Assembly: GCF_020026455.1 (NCBI RefSeq)
Contig: NZ_JAHHQJ010000007.1
Span: 1 to 64,000, forward strand
Origin: Alistipes sp.
Lineage (GTDB): Bacteria; Bacteroidota; Bacteroidia; Bacteroidales; Rikenellaceae
DNA: 64,000 bases
Direction: 5' to 3'
Below the pieces are notes generated by a model, which was not told the origin of the DNA, ran no database searches, and was given only the letters and a program-made list of their open reading frames with translations. Every line of letters starts with the position of its first letter. Positions within the stretch are counted from its first letter, which is position 1. The position numbers and the translations under genes are program-made. Below, in pieces: positions 43,394 to 53,508 of this stretch.

Positions 43394-44461
43394 ATGAAAC
43401 GACTCTTACGACAGATTCTGCCCGCGGCATTATGCCTCTGCACCCTCGGCGGCTGCATGAAGTGGGACTACGGCCGCACGGAGGATTTCACGGCGACAGG
43501 CCGGGGAATGTTCATCGTCAACGAGGGCATGTTCCAGTATGGAAACGCCACGCTGTCGTATTACGACCCGGAGACGAAAATCGTCGAAAACGAAGTTTTC
43601 TACCGGGCAAATGCCTTCATGCTGGGCGACGTGGCGCAGTCGATGACCCTGCACAACGGCGTGGGATGGATCGTGGTGAACAATTCGCATGTCGTTTTCG
43701 CCATCGACCCCGACACCTTCCGCGAAGTGGGACGCATCACCAACCTCACCTCGCCGCGGTACATCCATTTCGTCTCGGACGAAAAGGCCTACATCACGCA
43801 GATCTGGGACAACCGCATCTTCATCGTCAACCCCAAACGCTACGAAATAACGGGATACATCGAGTGTCCGGACATGACGGCGGAGTCCGGATCCACGGAG
43901 CAGATGGTGCAGTACGGGAAGCATGTCTATGTAAACTGCTGGTCGTACCAGAACCGTATCCTGAAAATCGACACCGAGACCGATCGGGTCGTCGATCAGC
44001 TGACCGTCGGCATCCAGCCCGTGTCGCTGGTGATGGACCGCAACAACAAGTTGTGGACCCTCACCGACGGCGGTTACGAGGGAAGCCCCTACGGGTATGA
44101 GACCCCGTCGCTCTACCGCATCGACCCCGAAACGTTCTCCATCGAGGCACAATTCCGCTTCCGAAAGGGGGACTCCCCGTCGGAGCTGCAGCTCAACGGC
44201 TCGCGCGACACACTCTACTGGATCGACCGCGACGTCTGGCGCATGCCCATTGCCGGGGAGCAGCTCCCGGTACGCCCGTTCATCGAATACAGGAAGACCC
44301 AATACTACGGGCTGACGGTCGATCCGGCCAACGGCGACGTCTATGTGGCCGACGCCATCGACTTCCAGCAGCAGGGGCTTGTCTACCGCTATACGGCCAA
44401 GGGCGAGCCGATCGACGAGTTTTATGTGGGCGTAACGCCCGGAGCATTTTGCCGGAAATAA
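43394..44461 (+). CDS. btuG: BtuG-like cobalamin-binding beta-propeller lipoprotein
   Basis: A 355-residue lipoprotein (lipobox LCTLGGC, Cys at about 21) with a DUF5074-type seven-bladed beta-propeller: repeats such as VFAIDPDTFREVGRITNL, IFIVNPKRYEITGYI, ILKIDTETDRVVDQLTVG and LYRIDPETFSIEAQF. In Bacteroides BtuG forms a lid on BtuB and captures vitamin B12 at very high affinity on the cell surface. It lies 10 bp upstream of the receptor gene, as in Bacteroides. The assignment rests on fold and context. Confidence 0.82.
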   Translation: MKRLLRQILPAALCLCTLGGCMKWDYGRTEDFTATGRGMFIVNEGMFQYGNATLSYYDPETKIVENEVFYRANAFMLGDVAQSMTLHNGVGWIVVNNSHVVFAIDPDTFREVGRITNLTSPRYIHFVSDEKAYITQIWDNRIFIVNPKRYEITGYIECPDMTAESGSTEQMVQYGKHVYVNCWSYQNRILKIDTETDRVVDQLTVGIQPVSLVMDRNNKLWTLTDGGYEGSPYGYETPSLYRIDPETFSIEAQFRFRKGDSPSELQLNGSRDTLYWIDRDVWRMPIAGEQLPVRPFIEYRKTQYYGLTVDPANGDVYVADAIDFQQQGLVYRYTAKGEPIDEFYVGVTPGAFCRK

Positions 44462-44471
44462 ATCGGAGAGC

Positions 44472-46574
44472 ATGAAAACTACCCTCTTGTTTCTCGGGAT
44501 GCTGCTGGCTCCGGCGCTGCTGCAGGCGCAGGGCGGACCGGCGGTCACCGACGTGCCCGAAAGTAGGCACGACGCAGACACATGGCGCGGGAAAGGCGCC
44601 ATCGCCATCCGGGAAGTCCCGGTCTGGGGCCGGCGCCCGATGAAAAGCATCGGCGTCGAGGAGACGAAGCTCGACTCGGCGATCCTCAAGGAGAACATCG
44701 CCCTCTCGATGGCCGATGCACTGACGTTCAACGCTCCGGTATTCGTCAAGCAGTACGGCCGCGCGACCCTCTCCACCGTATCGTTCCGCGGCACAGGACC
44801 CTCGCATACGCAGGTGACGTGGAACGGCATGCGCATCAACAACCCGATGCTGGGCATGACCGACTTCTCGATGATCCCCTCCCATTTCATCGACGACGCC
44901 TCGCTGCTCCACGGCACCTCGTCGGTCAACGAAACGGGAGGCGGACTGGGCGGACTGGTGAAGCTCTCGACGGCTCCGGCGGCAGTCGACGGATTCGGGC
45001 TGCACTATGTACAGGGCATCGGCATGTTCCGGACGTTCGACGAATACCTGCGTCTGACCGGAGGCAACGAGCGCTGGCAGGTATCGACCCGCGCCGTCTT
45101 CCACTCCTCGGCCAACGACTACAAGTACCGCAACCGCAACAAGAAGGAGAACATCTACGACGAGGAGATGAACATCGTCGGGTCGTACTACCCAACCGAA
45201 CGCAACAGGAGCGGCGCGTTCGACGACCTGCACGTATTGCAGGAGGTCTACTACAACTCCGGAAGAGGCGACCGCCTCGGGCTCAATGTCTGGTACCTCA
45301 ACTCCAACCGGGAACTGCCCCTGCTGACGACCGACTACGCCGACGACACGCAGTTTGAAAACCGCCAGCGCGAACACACCCTGCGCAGCGTCCTTGCGTG
45401 GGACCACTACCGCCGGGACTGGAAGCTGGCGGCGAAGGCCGGATACGTGCATTCGTGGACGGCCTACGACTACCGGCGCGACAAGGGCAACGGCACGCTG
45501 GAGGCCATGACCCGTTCGCGGAGCAGAATCAACACCCTCTACGGGCAGGTCGATGGAGCCTATGCCGCAGGCAGCAAATGGTTCTTCACGGCCGGGCTGT
45601 CGGCACACCAGCATTTTGTCGAAAGCGCCGACAAGAACATCATCCGCCAGCAGGGCGACAAGGCCGTCGTCGGCTATGACAAGGGGCGCATCGAACTCGA
45701 CGGTTCCCTGTCGGCCAAGTGGCGGCCCACGGAGCGGCTCGGCATGTCGGTCGTCGTGCGCGAAGCCATGTACGGAACATCCTGGTCGCCCATCATCCCG
45801 GCCTTCTTCGCCGACTGGCTGCTTTCCAGGCGCGGCAACATCGTGGCCAAGGCCTCCGTCTCGCGCAACTACCGTTTTCCGACGCTCAACGACCTCTACT
45901 TCCTGCCGGGCGGCAACCCCGGTCTGAAGAGCGAAAAAGGGGTCGCTTACGAAGCCGGTGTGTCGTTCGCCGTGGGCAGGGAGGGCGTATATGCACTGTC
46001 GGGCTCGGCGTCGTGGTACGACCAGCACATCGACGACTGGATTCTGTGGCTGCCGACCACAAAGGGGTTTTTCTCGCCGGTGAACGTCAAAAAGGTCCGC
46101 GCCTACGGCGTGGAGATCCGGACCGACCTGAGCGCAGCGCTCACCAGGGAGCTGAAAATAAACCTGAACGGCACATTTTCATGGGCTCCCTCGATCAACG
46201 AGGGAGAGCCGATGTCCCCGGCCGACCAGTCGGTCGGCAAACAGCTGCCCTACGAACCGGAATATTCGGCCACGGTGACCGGAAGGCTCTCCTGGCGGCG
46301 CTGGGGCCTGCTCTATCAGTTTTGCTACTACAGCGAACGCTACACCATGTCGAGCAACGACATCACGCTCACAGGGCGCCTCACGCCCTATCTGATGAGC
46401 AACCTCTCGCTCGAAAAGGGGCTTTCGCTCCGGTGGGCCGACCTGACGCTCAAGGGCACGATAAACAACCTCTTCAACGAGGAGTATCTCTCGGTGCTCG
46501 CCCGGCCCATGCCGCGCATGAACTGCGAGTTCTTCATCGGCATAAAACCCAAATGGGGGACGAAAAAGAGGTGA
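44472..46574 (+). CDS. btuB: BtuB-like TonB-dependent receptor
   Basis: A 700-residue outer-membrane receptor: signal peptide, plug domain (ALTFNAPVFVKQYGRATLSTVSFRG and GLGGLVKLSTAP) and a barrel of about 22 strands. It is much smaller than the SusC proteins here and has no carboxypeptidase-like domain, which fits the vitamin or siderophore class. Behind a BtuG-like gene it most likely transports cobalamin. It is the last gene of the operon. Confidence 0.82.
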   Translation: MKTTLLFLGMLLAPALLQAQGGPAVTDVPESRHDADTWRGKGAIAIREVPVWGRRPMKSIGVEETKLDSAILKENIALSMADALTFNAPVFVKQYGRATLSTVSFRGTGPSHTQVTWNGMRINNPMLGMTDFSMIPSHFIDDASLLHGTSSVNETGGGLGGLVKLSTAPAAVDGFGLHYVQGIGMFRTFDEYLRLTGGNERWQVSTRAVFHSSANDYKYRNRNKKENIYDEEMNIVGSYYPTERNRSGAFDDLHVLQEVYYNSGRGDRLGLNVWYLNSNRELPLLTTDYADDTQFENRQREHTLRSVLAWDHYRRDWKLAAKAGYVHSWTAYDYRRDKGNGTLEAMTRSRSRINTLYGQVDGAYAAGSKWFFTAGLSAHQHFVESADKNIIRQQGDKAVVGYDKGRIELDGSLSAKWRPTERLGMSVVVREAMYGTSWSPIIPAFFADWLLSRRGNIVAKASVSRNYRFPTLNDLYFLPGGNPGLKSEKGVAYEAGVSFAVGREGVYALSGSASWYDQHIDDWILWLPTTKGFFSPVNVKKVRAYGVEIRTDLSAALTRELKINLNGTFSWAPSINEGEPMSPADQSVGKQLPYEPEYSATVTGRLSWRRWGLLYQFCYYSERYTMSSNDITLTGRLTPYLMSNLSLEKGLSLRWADLTLKGTINNLFNEEYLSVLARPMPRMNCEFFIGIKPKWGTKKR

Positions 46575-46677
46575 GACCCCCGGCGGGGATCTCTCGCCGG
46601 ACGGGGAGGCGGCCGCACATTCGGGCCGCGTCAAAAACGAGAAACGCACGCCCCTGCTTTTCTTGTGGAATTTTGTC

Positions 46678-46685
46678 TATATTTG
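46678..46685 (+). promoter_or_regulatory. -7 box of L-serine ammonia-lyase
   Basis: TATATTTG fits the consensus exactly. The leader would be only about 12 nt before the ATG at 46704. Confidence 0.6.
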
Positions 46686-46703
46686 CCCCGTAAAATCACG
46701 ACT

Positions 46704-47903
46704 ATGGAATCGCTTAAAGAGTTATACAGAATCGGCAGCGGCCCGTCGAGCAGCCATACGATGGGCCCCAAGCGGGCCGCCGAACAGTTTGCCGAACGTT
46801 GCCGCGACGTCGACGCCTACCGCGTGACCCTCTACGGGTCGCTCGCCGCAACGGGAAAGGGCCACCTGACGGATGTGGCCATCCTTTCGGTGCTCGAACA
46901 GGCCGCTCCGACCGAAATCGTCTGGAAACCGGAGGTCGTACTCCCCTTCCACCCCAACGGCATGCTGTTCGAAGGGCTGAAAAACGACCGGATTGTCGAT
47001 GCGTGGCAGATCTTCAGCGTCGGCGGCGGAGCCCTGGCCAACGAGGGTTCGCGCCGCGAAACGCCCCGGAGCATCTACCCGCTGTCGACCATTTCGGAGA
47101 TCAAGGAGTGGTGCTACCGCGAGGGAAAGACCTTCTGGGAGTATGTGAGCGACTGCGAAGGTCCCGAAATCTGGGACTACCTCGACACCATCTGGGAAAC
47201 GATGTGCGCAACCATTCAGCGCGGGCTGAACAACGACGGCGTGCTGCCCGGAGGACTGAAGGTCGCCCGAAAGGCATCGACCTACTGGGTCAAGTCGAAA
47301 AGCTACACCGACTCGCTCTCCTCGCGGGCCAAAATCTATGCTTACGCGCTGGCCACCTCCGAGGAAAACGCCTCGGGCGGAACGGTCGTGACGGCCCCCA
47401 CATGCGGGTCGAGCGGCGTCATGCCCGCCGTGCTCTACCACCTGGCCACCTCGCGCGACTTCCTGCGCATCCGCATCCTGAGGGCTCTGGCCACGGCCGG
47501 ACTGTTCGGCAACGTCGCCAAGACCAACTCCTCCATCTCGGGCGCCGAAGTCGGTTGTCAGGGCGAGGTCGGCGTGGCATGCGCCATGGCTGCCGCCGCC
47601 GCGTGCCAGCTCTTCGGGGGAACCCCCTCGCAGATCGAATACGCCGCAGAGATGGGGCTCGAGCACCATTTGGGGCTCACGTGCGACCCCGTGTGCGGAC
47701 TGGTGCAGGTCCCCTGCATCGAGCGCAACGCCATCGCCGCGGCCCGCGCCTTCGATGCCAACGCCTACGCCACACTCTCCGATGGCTCGCACATGGTGAG
47801 CTTCGACAAGGTCGTCGAGGTGATGAACGAAACGGGGCACAACCTCCCGAGCCTCTACCGCGAGACCTCCGAAGGCGGCCTGGCCAAACGCTTCAAACGA
47901 TAG
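46704..47903 (+). CDS. sdaA: L-serine ammonia-lyase, iron-sulfur type
   Basis: A 399-residue single-chain enzyme that turns L-serine into pyruvate and ammonia with a 4Fe-4S cluster. The N-terminal beta domain (GPSSSHTMGPKRAAEQF) and the C-terminal alpha domain are fused, as is common. The SSGVMPAVL motif and the cluster cysteines (APTCGSSG, LTCDPVCGLVQVPCIERN) are visible. The ATG at 46704 fits the start of the conserved SLKELYRIGSGPSSSHT. It has its own promoter, so it is separate from the B12 operon. Confidence 0.95.
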   Translation: MESLKELYRIGSGPSSSHTMGPKRAAEQFAERCRDVDAYRVTLYGSLAATGKGHLTDVAILSVLEQAAPTEIVWKPEVVLPFHPNGMLFEGLKNDRIVDAWQIFSVGGGALANEGSRRETPRSIYPLSTISEIKEWCYREGKTFWEYVSDCEGPEIWDYLDTIWETMCATIQRGLNNDGVLPGGLKVARKASTYWVKSKSYTDSLSSRAKIYAYALATSEENASGGTVVTAPTCGSSGVMPAVLYHLATSRDFLRIRILRALATAGLFGNVAKTNSSISGAEVGCQGEVGVACAMAAAAACQLFGGTPSQIEYAAEMGLEHHLGLTCDPVCGLVQVPCIERNAIAAARAFDANAYATLSDGSHMVSFDKVVEVMNETGHNLPSLYRETSEGGLAKRFKR

Positions 47904-48138
47904 CAGCCCGGGCCCGCCGGGGGCGGGTCAGTGGCCCGAACCGCGACAAGGGGCCCGAAGAGGGGGAGGGCAAAAGTTTGGAGGTGCGCAGTAACCAGCC
48001 GGGCAAAACGGCAGGGAAAAGAGCGGCCGGAGAAGCGCAGTGACCGGAGAGAGGAGGAACCGGGAAAGGAGCGACCGGCCGGGGTGTCTTAAAATAGCCG
48101 CCGGGGCCGGCAAGCCGACACCCTCCGGCAGCGGGCAT
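47904..48138. other. GC-rich spacer, no gene seen
   Basis: Runs of GGC/GGG between convergent sdaA and the ECF sigma gene. No convincing terminator hairpin or gene found. Confidence 0.5.
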
Positions 48139-48714
48139 TCAATGCAGCTGCAGCATGATTGCCACACACATCAGATAATCTTTCAGCGGCGTCCGGAGCA
48201 AGAACCCCGCCCGCTGGATCTCCGAAGTGACCTGACGGACGGTCAGGTTGAATTTTTCAGCTATTTGGTGGTAAGTCATCTCTTCCAGGCGGCTTGCCAA
48301 AAATACATTCCGGGTCAGAGCCGGCATTTTGGCCAGTTCGCGCCGGTAGATCTCGAGGATCTCGGATTGAAACAGTTTGTCGATCTGCTCCTCGTTGGAC
48401 AGCGTATTGATACTCGACTCGATCCGCCACTGCTCCTTTTTATAAAGTTCGCTCTGGGCCTTGAGCCGGGATTTCCGCTGGCGAAGGTATGAAATGCAGC
48501 GGGTCCGGACGTAATTGTAGATATAGCCCTTGATATTCACGGCAAAGTCAAGGTGATCCCGGTGTTCCCACAAATAGACGAAACTATCGGTCGTAATATC
48601 CGTTGCCACCTCCATATCGTTTATATAGGAGTATGCGATTCGGATAAAACGCTCCTTGTCGTTGAACAGCCTGTCGAACTCGTCGTCTCTCAATATTTTC
48701 GTCGGCTTTCGCAT
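48139..48714 (-). CDS. ECF-type RNA polymerase sigma factor
   Basis: A 191-residue ECF sigma-70 factor of the Bacteroidetes SusC-type group. Region 2 (about residues 10-75, RIAYSYINDMEVATDITTDSFVYLW) and region 4 (about 120-180, LPALT-like RNVFLASRLEEMTYHQIAEKFNLTVRQVTSEIQRA) are complete. The ATG at 48714 is used because it begins the sigma domain and lies right after a promoter; a longer frame would cross that promoter. It is divergent to its probable anti-sigma factor gene. Confidence 0.92.
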   Translation of the reverse strand: MRKPTKILRDDEFDRLFNDKERFIRIAYSYINDMEVATDITTDSFVYLWEHRDHLDFAVNIKGYIYNYVRTRCISYLRQRKSRLKAQSELYKKEQWRIESSINTLSNEEQIDKLFQSEILEIYRRELAKMPALTRNVFLASRLEEMTYHQIAEKFNLTVRQVTSEIQRAGFLLRTPLKDYLMCVAIMLQLH

Positions 48715-48737
48715 CCCAAATCCTTCGGTAGGGTTTC

Positions 48738-48768
48738 CAAAGATAGTAATTTTTCCCGAAAATGCAAT
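48738..48768 (-). promoter_or_regulatory. promoter of the ECF sigma gene
   Basis: On the minus strand ATTG (48765-48768), 19 nt, TATCTTTG (48738-48745). The -7 box is exact; the -33 box has one mismatch. Confidence 0.65.
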
Positions 48769-49030
48769 TCGGAAATTCATCCCCGCCATCCGGTTGTTCG
48801 CCGTTCCCCAAGCGCCTGTCCCCGGAGCAGGGAAACTGTTTTTTCGAAAAAACAAAAATTTCAGGAAGCGGATCCATACGCCCAAAGCGCTATCCATCAG
48901 AGGTTTGCTTAATTAAACAATTTTACATTATTATTAAATATATTTATTTGCAAAAAATGCTGTAAACCCGGTTCGCTCATGCGTTTAAAGAGAAAGCAAC
49001 AGAGCAAGCATCTAATCCAAGAACAGAAAA
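48769..49030. other. divergent region between sigma and anti-sigma genes
   Basis: About 260 bp, AT-rich on the right half. No clear -7 box is seen for the FecR gene; TTTATTTG near 48943-48950 is a poor match. No gene found. Confidence 0.5.
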
Positions 49031-49978
49031 ATGGATCGGGAAGTAATATACAGAGCCCTGCGCGGCGAAGCAACCCCAGACGAACTGGAACAGGTGGCAC
49101 GGTGGCATGCCGAAAATCCGGAGGAGTTCCAGCGCCATGTGGATGAGGTACACATGCAGATCGACATGATGGAGTTATACGGCGAAGAGATCCGGCCCGC
49201 AGGCCGGAACGTCGGACCCTGGAGAGCGGCCGTCCGCATTGCCCTGCAGGCCGCCGCCATTCTCGCCATCGGGTTGTTTGTCGGGGGATACATCGGCAAG
49301 GAGCACACCTACGACATGCTGGCCGGGCAGATCAACACATTGCAGGTTCCCTACGGCCAACGCCTGAAATTCACACTCCCGGACGGCTCGGTGGTTCAGC
49401 TCAATTCCGGGGCCAAGATCGAATATCCGGCCGTATTCCACAAGAAACTCCGCAAGGTGACGCTTTCCGGCGAGGCGGTATTCGATGTCGAATACGACGC
49501 AAAGCGCCCGTTCGTTGTGGAAACATTCGCATCGAACATCCGGGTATTGGGCACGAAATTCAATGTCGTGGCCGACGAGCGCCGCCAGCGCTTTTCGACC
49601 GCTCTGCTCGAAGGACGCGTGCAAATCACCAATCGGCTCGATCCCGCACAGAAAGACATCATACTGAATCCTAGCGATATTGCCAGCCTCGCAAACGGGC
49701 ATCTCATCATCGAACCTATAACCGACCCGGAAATATTGTGCTGGACGAAGGGACTTATCAATATTTCGGGACTGCCGTTCGACGAACTGATGGAGAAATT
49801 CGAGCGGGCGTTCGACGTGAAGATCAACATCGCCCTCGAGCATCTGCCGGACATCAGGAACGTCAGCGGCAAAATTCGGGTGAACGACGGCATCGACAAG
49901 GCCCTCCACATTTTGCAGTATACAGCAGACTTTTCCTACAAGAAAAATTCGGAAACAAATATAGTGACCATCTATTGA
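49031..49978 (+). CDS. FecR-family anti-sigma factor
   Basis: A 315-residue inner-membrane protein. A cytoplasmic N-terminal domain (about 1-70) that would hold the sigma factor, one membrane segment (about 74-95, LQAAAILAIGLFVGGYIG), then a periplasmic FecR domain (QVPYGQRLKFTLPDGSVVQLNSGAKIEYP) and a C-terminal DUF4974 part. It would receive the signal from the STN domain of the next SusC and then release the sigma factor. It faces the sigma gene instead of lying downstream of it in the same operon. Confidence 0.92.
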   Translation: MDREVIYRALRGEATPDELEQVARWHAENPEEFQRHVDEVHMQIDMMELYGEEIRPAGRNVGPWRAAVRIALQAAAILAIGLFVGGYIGKEHTYDMLAGQINTLQVPYGQRLKFTLPDGSVVQLNSGAKIEYPAVFHKKLRKVTLSGEAVFDVEYDAKRPFVVETFASNIRVLGTKFNVVADERRQRFSTALLEGRVQITNRLDPAQKDIILNPSDIASLANGHLIIEPITDPEILCWTKGLINISGLPFDELMEKFERAFDVKINIALEHLPDIRNVSGKIRVNDGIDKALHILQYTADFSYKKNSETNIVTIY

Positions 49979-50064
49979 CCTGGAAAACAAAAGTATAAAC
50001 CGACCTAAAACGATTTGCTCATGAAAACATAGCCGCTATCCTCAACAGCTTGTTCAACGAAAAA

Positions 50065-50090
50065 GCCTGCGGGCCTCTACTCCCGCAGGC
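50065..50090 (+). terminator. hairpin between the anti-sigma and SusC genes
   Basis: A perfect 9-bp stem (50065-50073 with 50082-50090) with an 8-nt loop. No U-tract follows, so it may be an attenuator or processing site. Confidence 0.5.
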
Positions 50091-50159
50091 CGGATAATAG
50101 ATTGAATCGAGCTTCGTCCAAGACACTAATTAACCTATTATCTAAAACTTTGCAAAGAT

Positions 50160-53100
50160 ATGAATAAAACAGTATTCTTCAACAAGTTTCGAAGGCTGTT
50201 TGGGTTCGTACTGACAATCTCTTTGCTCGGGAGCGTGCTCGCCGCATCCGCACAGAATGGACGAATTGCCATCAAGATGGAAAACGTCCCTGTTTCCCAG
50301 GTTATGAAAGAGATTGAAAATCAAACCCGTTACTTGTTTATCAACAAAGGCGTCGACACCGGAAACCGGGTCAGCATCAACGCCGTTCAAAAAACAATCC
50401 AAGAGGTTTTGGCGCAGCTGTTCGCCAACACGGAAATAGCGTATCGGATCGATGGCTCCTACATCATCCTGACCCGAAAGAGCGAGGCCGGAAAGCCGGT
50501 TTTCGTGACCGGAAAAATCAGGGATGCCAAAGGAAATCCGATCATCGGAGCCAGCATTCTCGTCCAGGGAACGACAACAGGAGTCAGCTCCGATGCCGAG
50601 GGCGGATTCGCGCTTCAGATACCGGGCCCCGCAGCGGACAGGCGACTGGAAGTCAGCTTTATCGGCTACACGCCCGTATCGATCGAGGTGGGCAACCGGA
50701 CTTCGTTCGACATCAGGCTCGAAGAGGCCGCTTCCGAAATCGAGCAGGTCGTGGTGACGGCTCTCGGCATCAGGCGTTCGGAAAAAGCCGTGGCCTACAA
50801 CGTCCAGCAGCTCAAGGCCGAAGACATCACGACCGTCAAGGATGCCAACTTCATCAACTCGCTTTCGGGCAAGGTGGCCGGTGTGACGATCAACGCCTCG
50901 TCGTCGGGCGTGGGCGGTGCCTCGAAGGTCGTGCTGCGCGGTAACAAGTCGATTTCGCAGTCATCGAACGCACTCTATGTCATCGACGGTATTCCGATGT
51001 ATAACTTCGGCGGCGGAGGCGGCACGGAGTTCGACTCGCGCGGAGCCACGGAGTCCATCGCCGACATCAACCCCGAAGACATCGAGTCGATGTCGGTGCT
51101 GACGGGTGCCGCCGCGGCAGCGCTCTACGGTTCGGAGGCAGCAAACGGCGCGGTGATGCTTACGACGAAAAAAGGACAGGCCGGCGCCTTGAAGGTGACG
51201 TTTTCAAGCAATACGGAGTTTCTGAATCCGTTCGTGCAGCCGGAATTCCAGAACCGCTACGGCACGGGCCTGAACGGCCAGCGCAACGGCTCGAAAATTT
51301 ACAGCTGGGGCGAGAAACTGCGCCCCGCAGCCCGCTACGGCTATGCGCCGGATGATTTTTTCGAGACAGGGCACGTCTACACCAACGCCGTGACGGTATC
51401 GGGCGGTACGGACAAGAACCAGACCTATTTCTCGGCCGCTTCGGTCAATTCGGACGGCATCATCCCCAACAACGAATACGACCGTTACAACTTCACGTTC
51501 CGCAATACGTCGTATTTTCTGAATGACAAGCTCAAGCTCGATGCGAGTGCCAGCTACATCTATCAGAAAGACCAGAACATGACCAACCAGGGCGTCTATT
51601 CGAACCCGCTGGTTTCGGCCTACCTGTTCCCGCGAGGCGAGAATTTCGACCTTTACCGCCGCTTCGAGCGTTACAACGCCGGAACGAAACTCATGGGACA
51701 GTTCTGGAGTACGGATATGGAAGGCGGCGACCTGCGCATGCAGAACCCTTACTGGATTGCCCACCGCAACCTGCGCAATACGGACAAGAAGCGCTACATG
51801 CTGTCGTTCTCGGCCGGCTATGACATCCTGCCGTGGCTGAATGTTTCAGGACGTGTGCGTATCGACAACTCGAACTCGCTTTACACGCAAAAACTCTACG
51901 CCTCGTCGAACACCACGATTACGGAAGGCGGCAAGAACGGCCACTACACCGAAGCCCGTGCCTACGATACGCAGACCTATGCCGACGTGATGCTGAACAT
52001 CGACAAGACGTTTGGCGACGATTGGTCGCTGACGGCCAACATCGGTGCGTCGATCAACAACATCAAAACCGACGAACTGTCGTACCGCGGTCCGATCCAG
52101 GAGAACGGACTTCCGAACATCTTCAATGTCTTCGATCTTGACGACACGAAAAAACGCGCCGAGAAATTCGGCTGGCACGACCAGACGCAGTCGATTTTCG
52201 CGTCGGTAGAGGTGGGCTGGAAACAGATGCTTTACCTCACGGTGACGGGGCGTAACGACTGGGCTTCGCAACTGGCCAATTCGCCCGAGTCATCGTTCTT
52301 CTATCCTTCGGCAGGTCTGTCGTGGGTTCCCTCCTCGACCTGGGATCTGGGCAAGGCGTTCAGCTACCTGAAAATCCGCGGCTCCATCGCCTCGGTGGGT
52401 ATGCCTTTCCCGCGGCACCTGACCACTCCGACCTATGAATACGACGCAACGAACAAGGTCTGGAAGGATAAGACGCATTATCCGATCGGCGACCTGAAAC
52501 CGGAGCGTACCATCACTTACGAGGTCGGTCTGGATGCCCGCCTGTGGCAGCATATCAACCTCTCGGCTTCGTGGTACCTGGCCGACACGAAAAACCAGAC
52601 CTTCGATCCGTCGCTGCCGCCCTCGTCATCCTATACGACCATCTACCTGCAGACCGGACATGTCCGCAATACGGGTGTCGAACTGTCGCTGGGTTACTCG
52701 AAGCAGTGGCGCGGCTTCGGCTGGTCCACGAATTTTACCTATTCATGGAACAGGAACGAAATCCGCGAGCTGGCGGCCAATGCCGTCAACCCCGTAACGG
52801 GCGAAACATTGAACCTCACGAAACTTGACATCAAGGGGCTCGGCAAAGCCAAATACATCCTCAAGGAAGGGGGTACGCTGGGTGACCTTTATACGACGTC
52901 CAATCTACGGTATAACGAGAACGGTTACATCGAGGTGGACAATACCGGCAACTTGCAGGTTACGGACGAAGGCGAGGATATCTATTTAGGTTCGGTATTC
53001 CCTGATGCCAACCTCGCCTGGCGCAACGATTTCAGCTATAAGAGTATCAATCTCAGCGTGCTGCTCACGGCCCGCCTGGGCGGCATCTGCTACTCGGCGA

Positions 53101-53495
53101 CGCAGGCCAATCTGGACCTGTACGGCGTTTCGGAAGCGTCGGCCGCAGCCCGCGATGCCGGCGGCGTGCTGATCAACGGCCGCGAGATGGTCGATGCGCA
53201 GAAGTGGTATCAGGCAGTCGGTTCGCAGTCGGGACTTCCGCAATATTACACCTACTCGGCCACGAATTTCCGTTTGCAGGAGTTGTCGCTGGGTTACACG
53301 TTCCCCCGCAAGTGGTTCCGCAACAAGATGGGGCTTACCGTATCGTTCGTAGGGCGCAACCTGTGGATGATCTACTGCAAGGCTCCGTTCGACCCCGAGG
53401 CCGTCGCTTCGACGGGGCTGAACTATCAGGGTATCGACTACTTTATGATGCCCTCGATGCGCAACCTCGGTTTCAATATCAAATTCCAATTCTAA
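50160..53495 (+). CDS. SusC-like transporter with STN domain
   Basis: A 1111-residue TonB-dependent transporter. After the signal sequence comes an STN signalling domain (about 35-105, IKMENVPVSQVMKEIENQTRYLF), the carboxypeptidase-like domain (about 110-190), the plug (VVVTALGIRRSEKAVAYNVQQL, ALYVIDGIPMYNFGGGG, MSVLTGAAAAALYGSEAANGAVMLTTKKG) and the barrel. The STN domain is the link to FecR, so glycan import and signal transfer are joined. It starts directly after a small palindrome (CTTTGCAAAG, 50148-50157). Confidence 0.95.
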   Translation: MNKTVFFNKFRRLFGFVLTISLLGSVLAASAQNGRIAIKMENVPVSQVMKEIENQTRYLFINKGVDTGNRVSINAVQKTIQEVLAQLFANTEIAYRIDGSYIILTRKSEAGKPVFVTGKIRDAKGNPIIGASILVQGTTTGVSSDAEGGFALQIPGPAADRRLEVSFIGYTPVSIEVGNRTSFDIRLEEAASEIEQVVVTALGIRRSEKAVAYNVQQLKAEDITTVKDANFINSLSGKVAGVTINASSSGVGGASKVVLRGNKSISQSSNALYVIDGIPMYNFGGGGGTEFDSRGATESIADINPEDIESMSVLTGAAAAALYGSEAANGAVMLTTKKGQAGALKVTFSSNTEFLNPFVQPEFQNRYGTGLNGQRNGSKIYSWGEKLRPAARYGYAPDDFFETGHVYTNAVTVSGGTDKNQTYFSAASVNSDGIIPNNEYDRYNFTFRNTSYFLNDKLKLDASASYIYQKDQNMTNQGVYSNPLVSAYLFPRGENFDLYRRFERYNAGTKLMGQFWSTDMEGGDLRMQNPYWIAHRNLRNTDKKRYMLSFSAGYDILPWLNVSGRVRIDNSNSLYTQKLYASSNTTITEGGKNGHYTEARAYDTQTYADVMLNIDKTFGDDWSLTANIGASINNIKTDELSYRGPIQENGLPNIFNVFDLDDTKKRAEKFGWHDQTQSIFASVEVGWKQMLYLTVTGRNDWASQLANSPESSFFYPSAGLSWVPSSTWDLGKAFSYLKIRGSIASVGMPFPRHLTTPTYEYDATNKVWKDKTHYPIGDLKPERTITYEVGLDARLWQHINLSASWYLADTKNQTFDPSLPPSSSYTTIYLQTGHVRNTGVELSLGYSKQWRGFGWSTNFTYSWNRNEIRELAANAVNPVTGETLNLTKLDIKGLGKAKYILKEGGTLGDLYTTSNLRYNENGYIEVDNTGNLQVTDEGEDIYLGSVFPDANLAWRNDFSYKSINLSVLLTARLGGICYSATQANLDLYGVSEASAAARDAGGVLINGREMVDAQKWYQAVGSQSGLPQYYTYSATNFRLQELSLGYTFPRKWFRNKMGLTVSFVGRNLWMIYCKAPFDPEAVASTGLNYQGIDYFMMPSMRNLGFNIKFQF

Positions 53496-53508
53496 ACGCG
53501 TAGAGACC

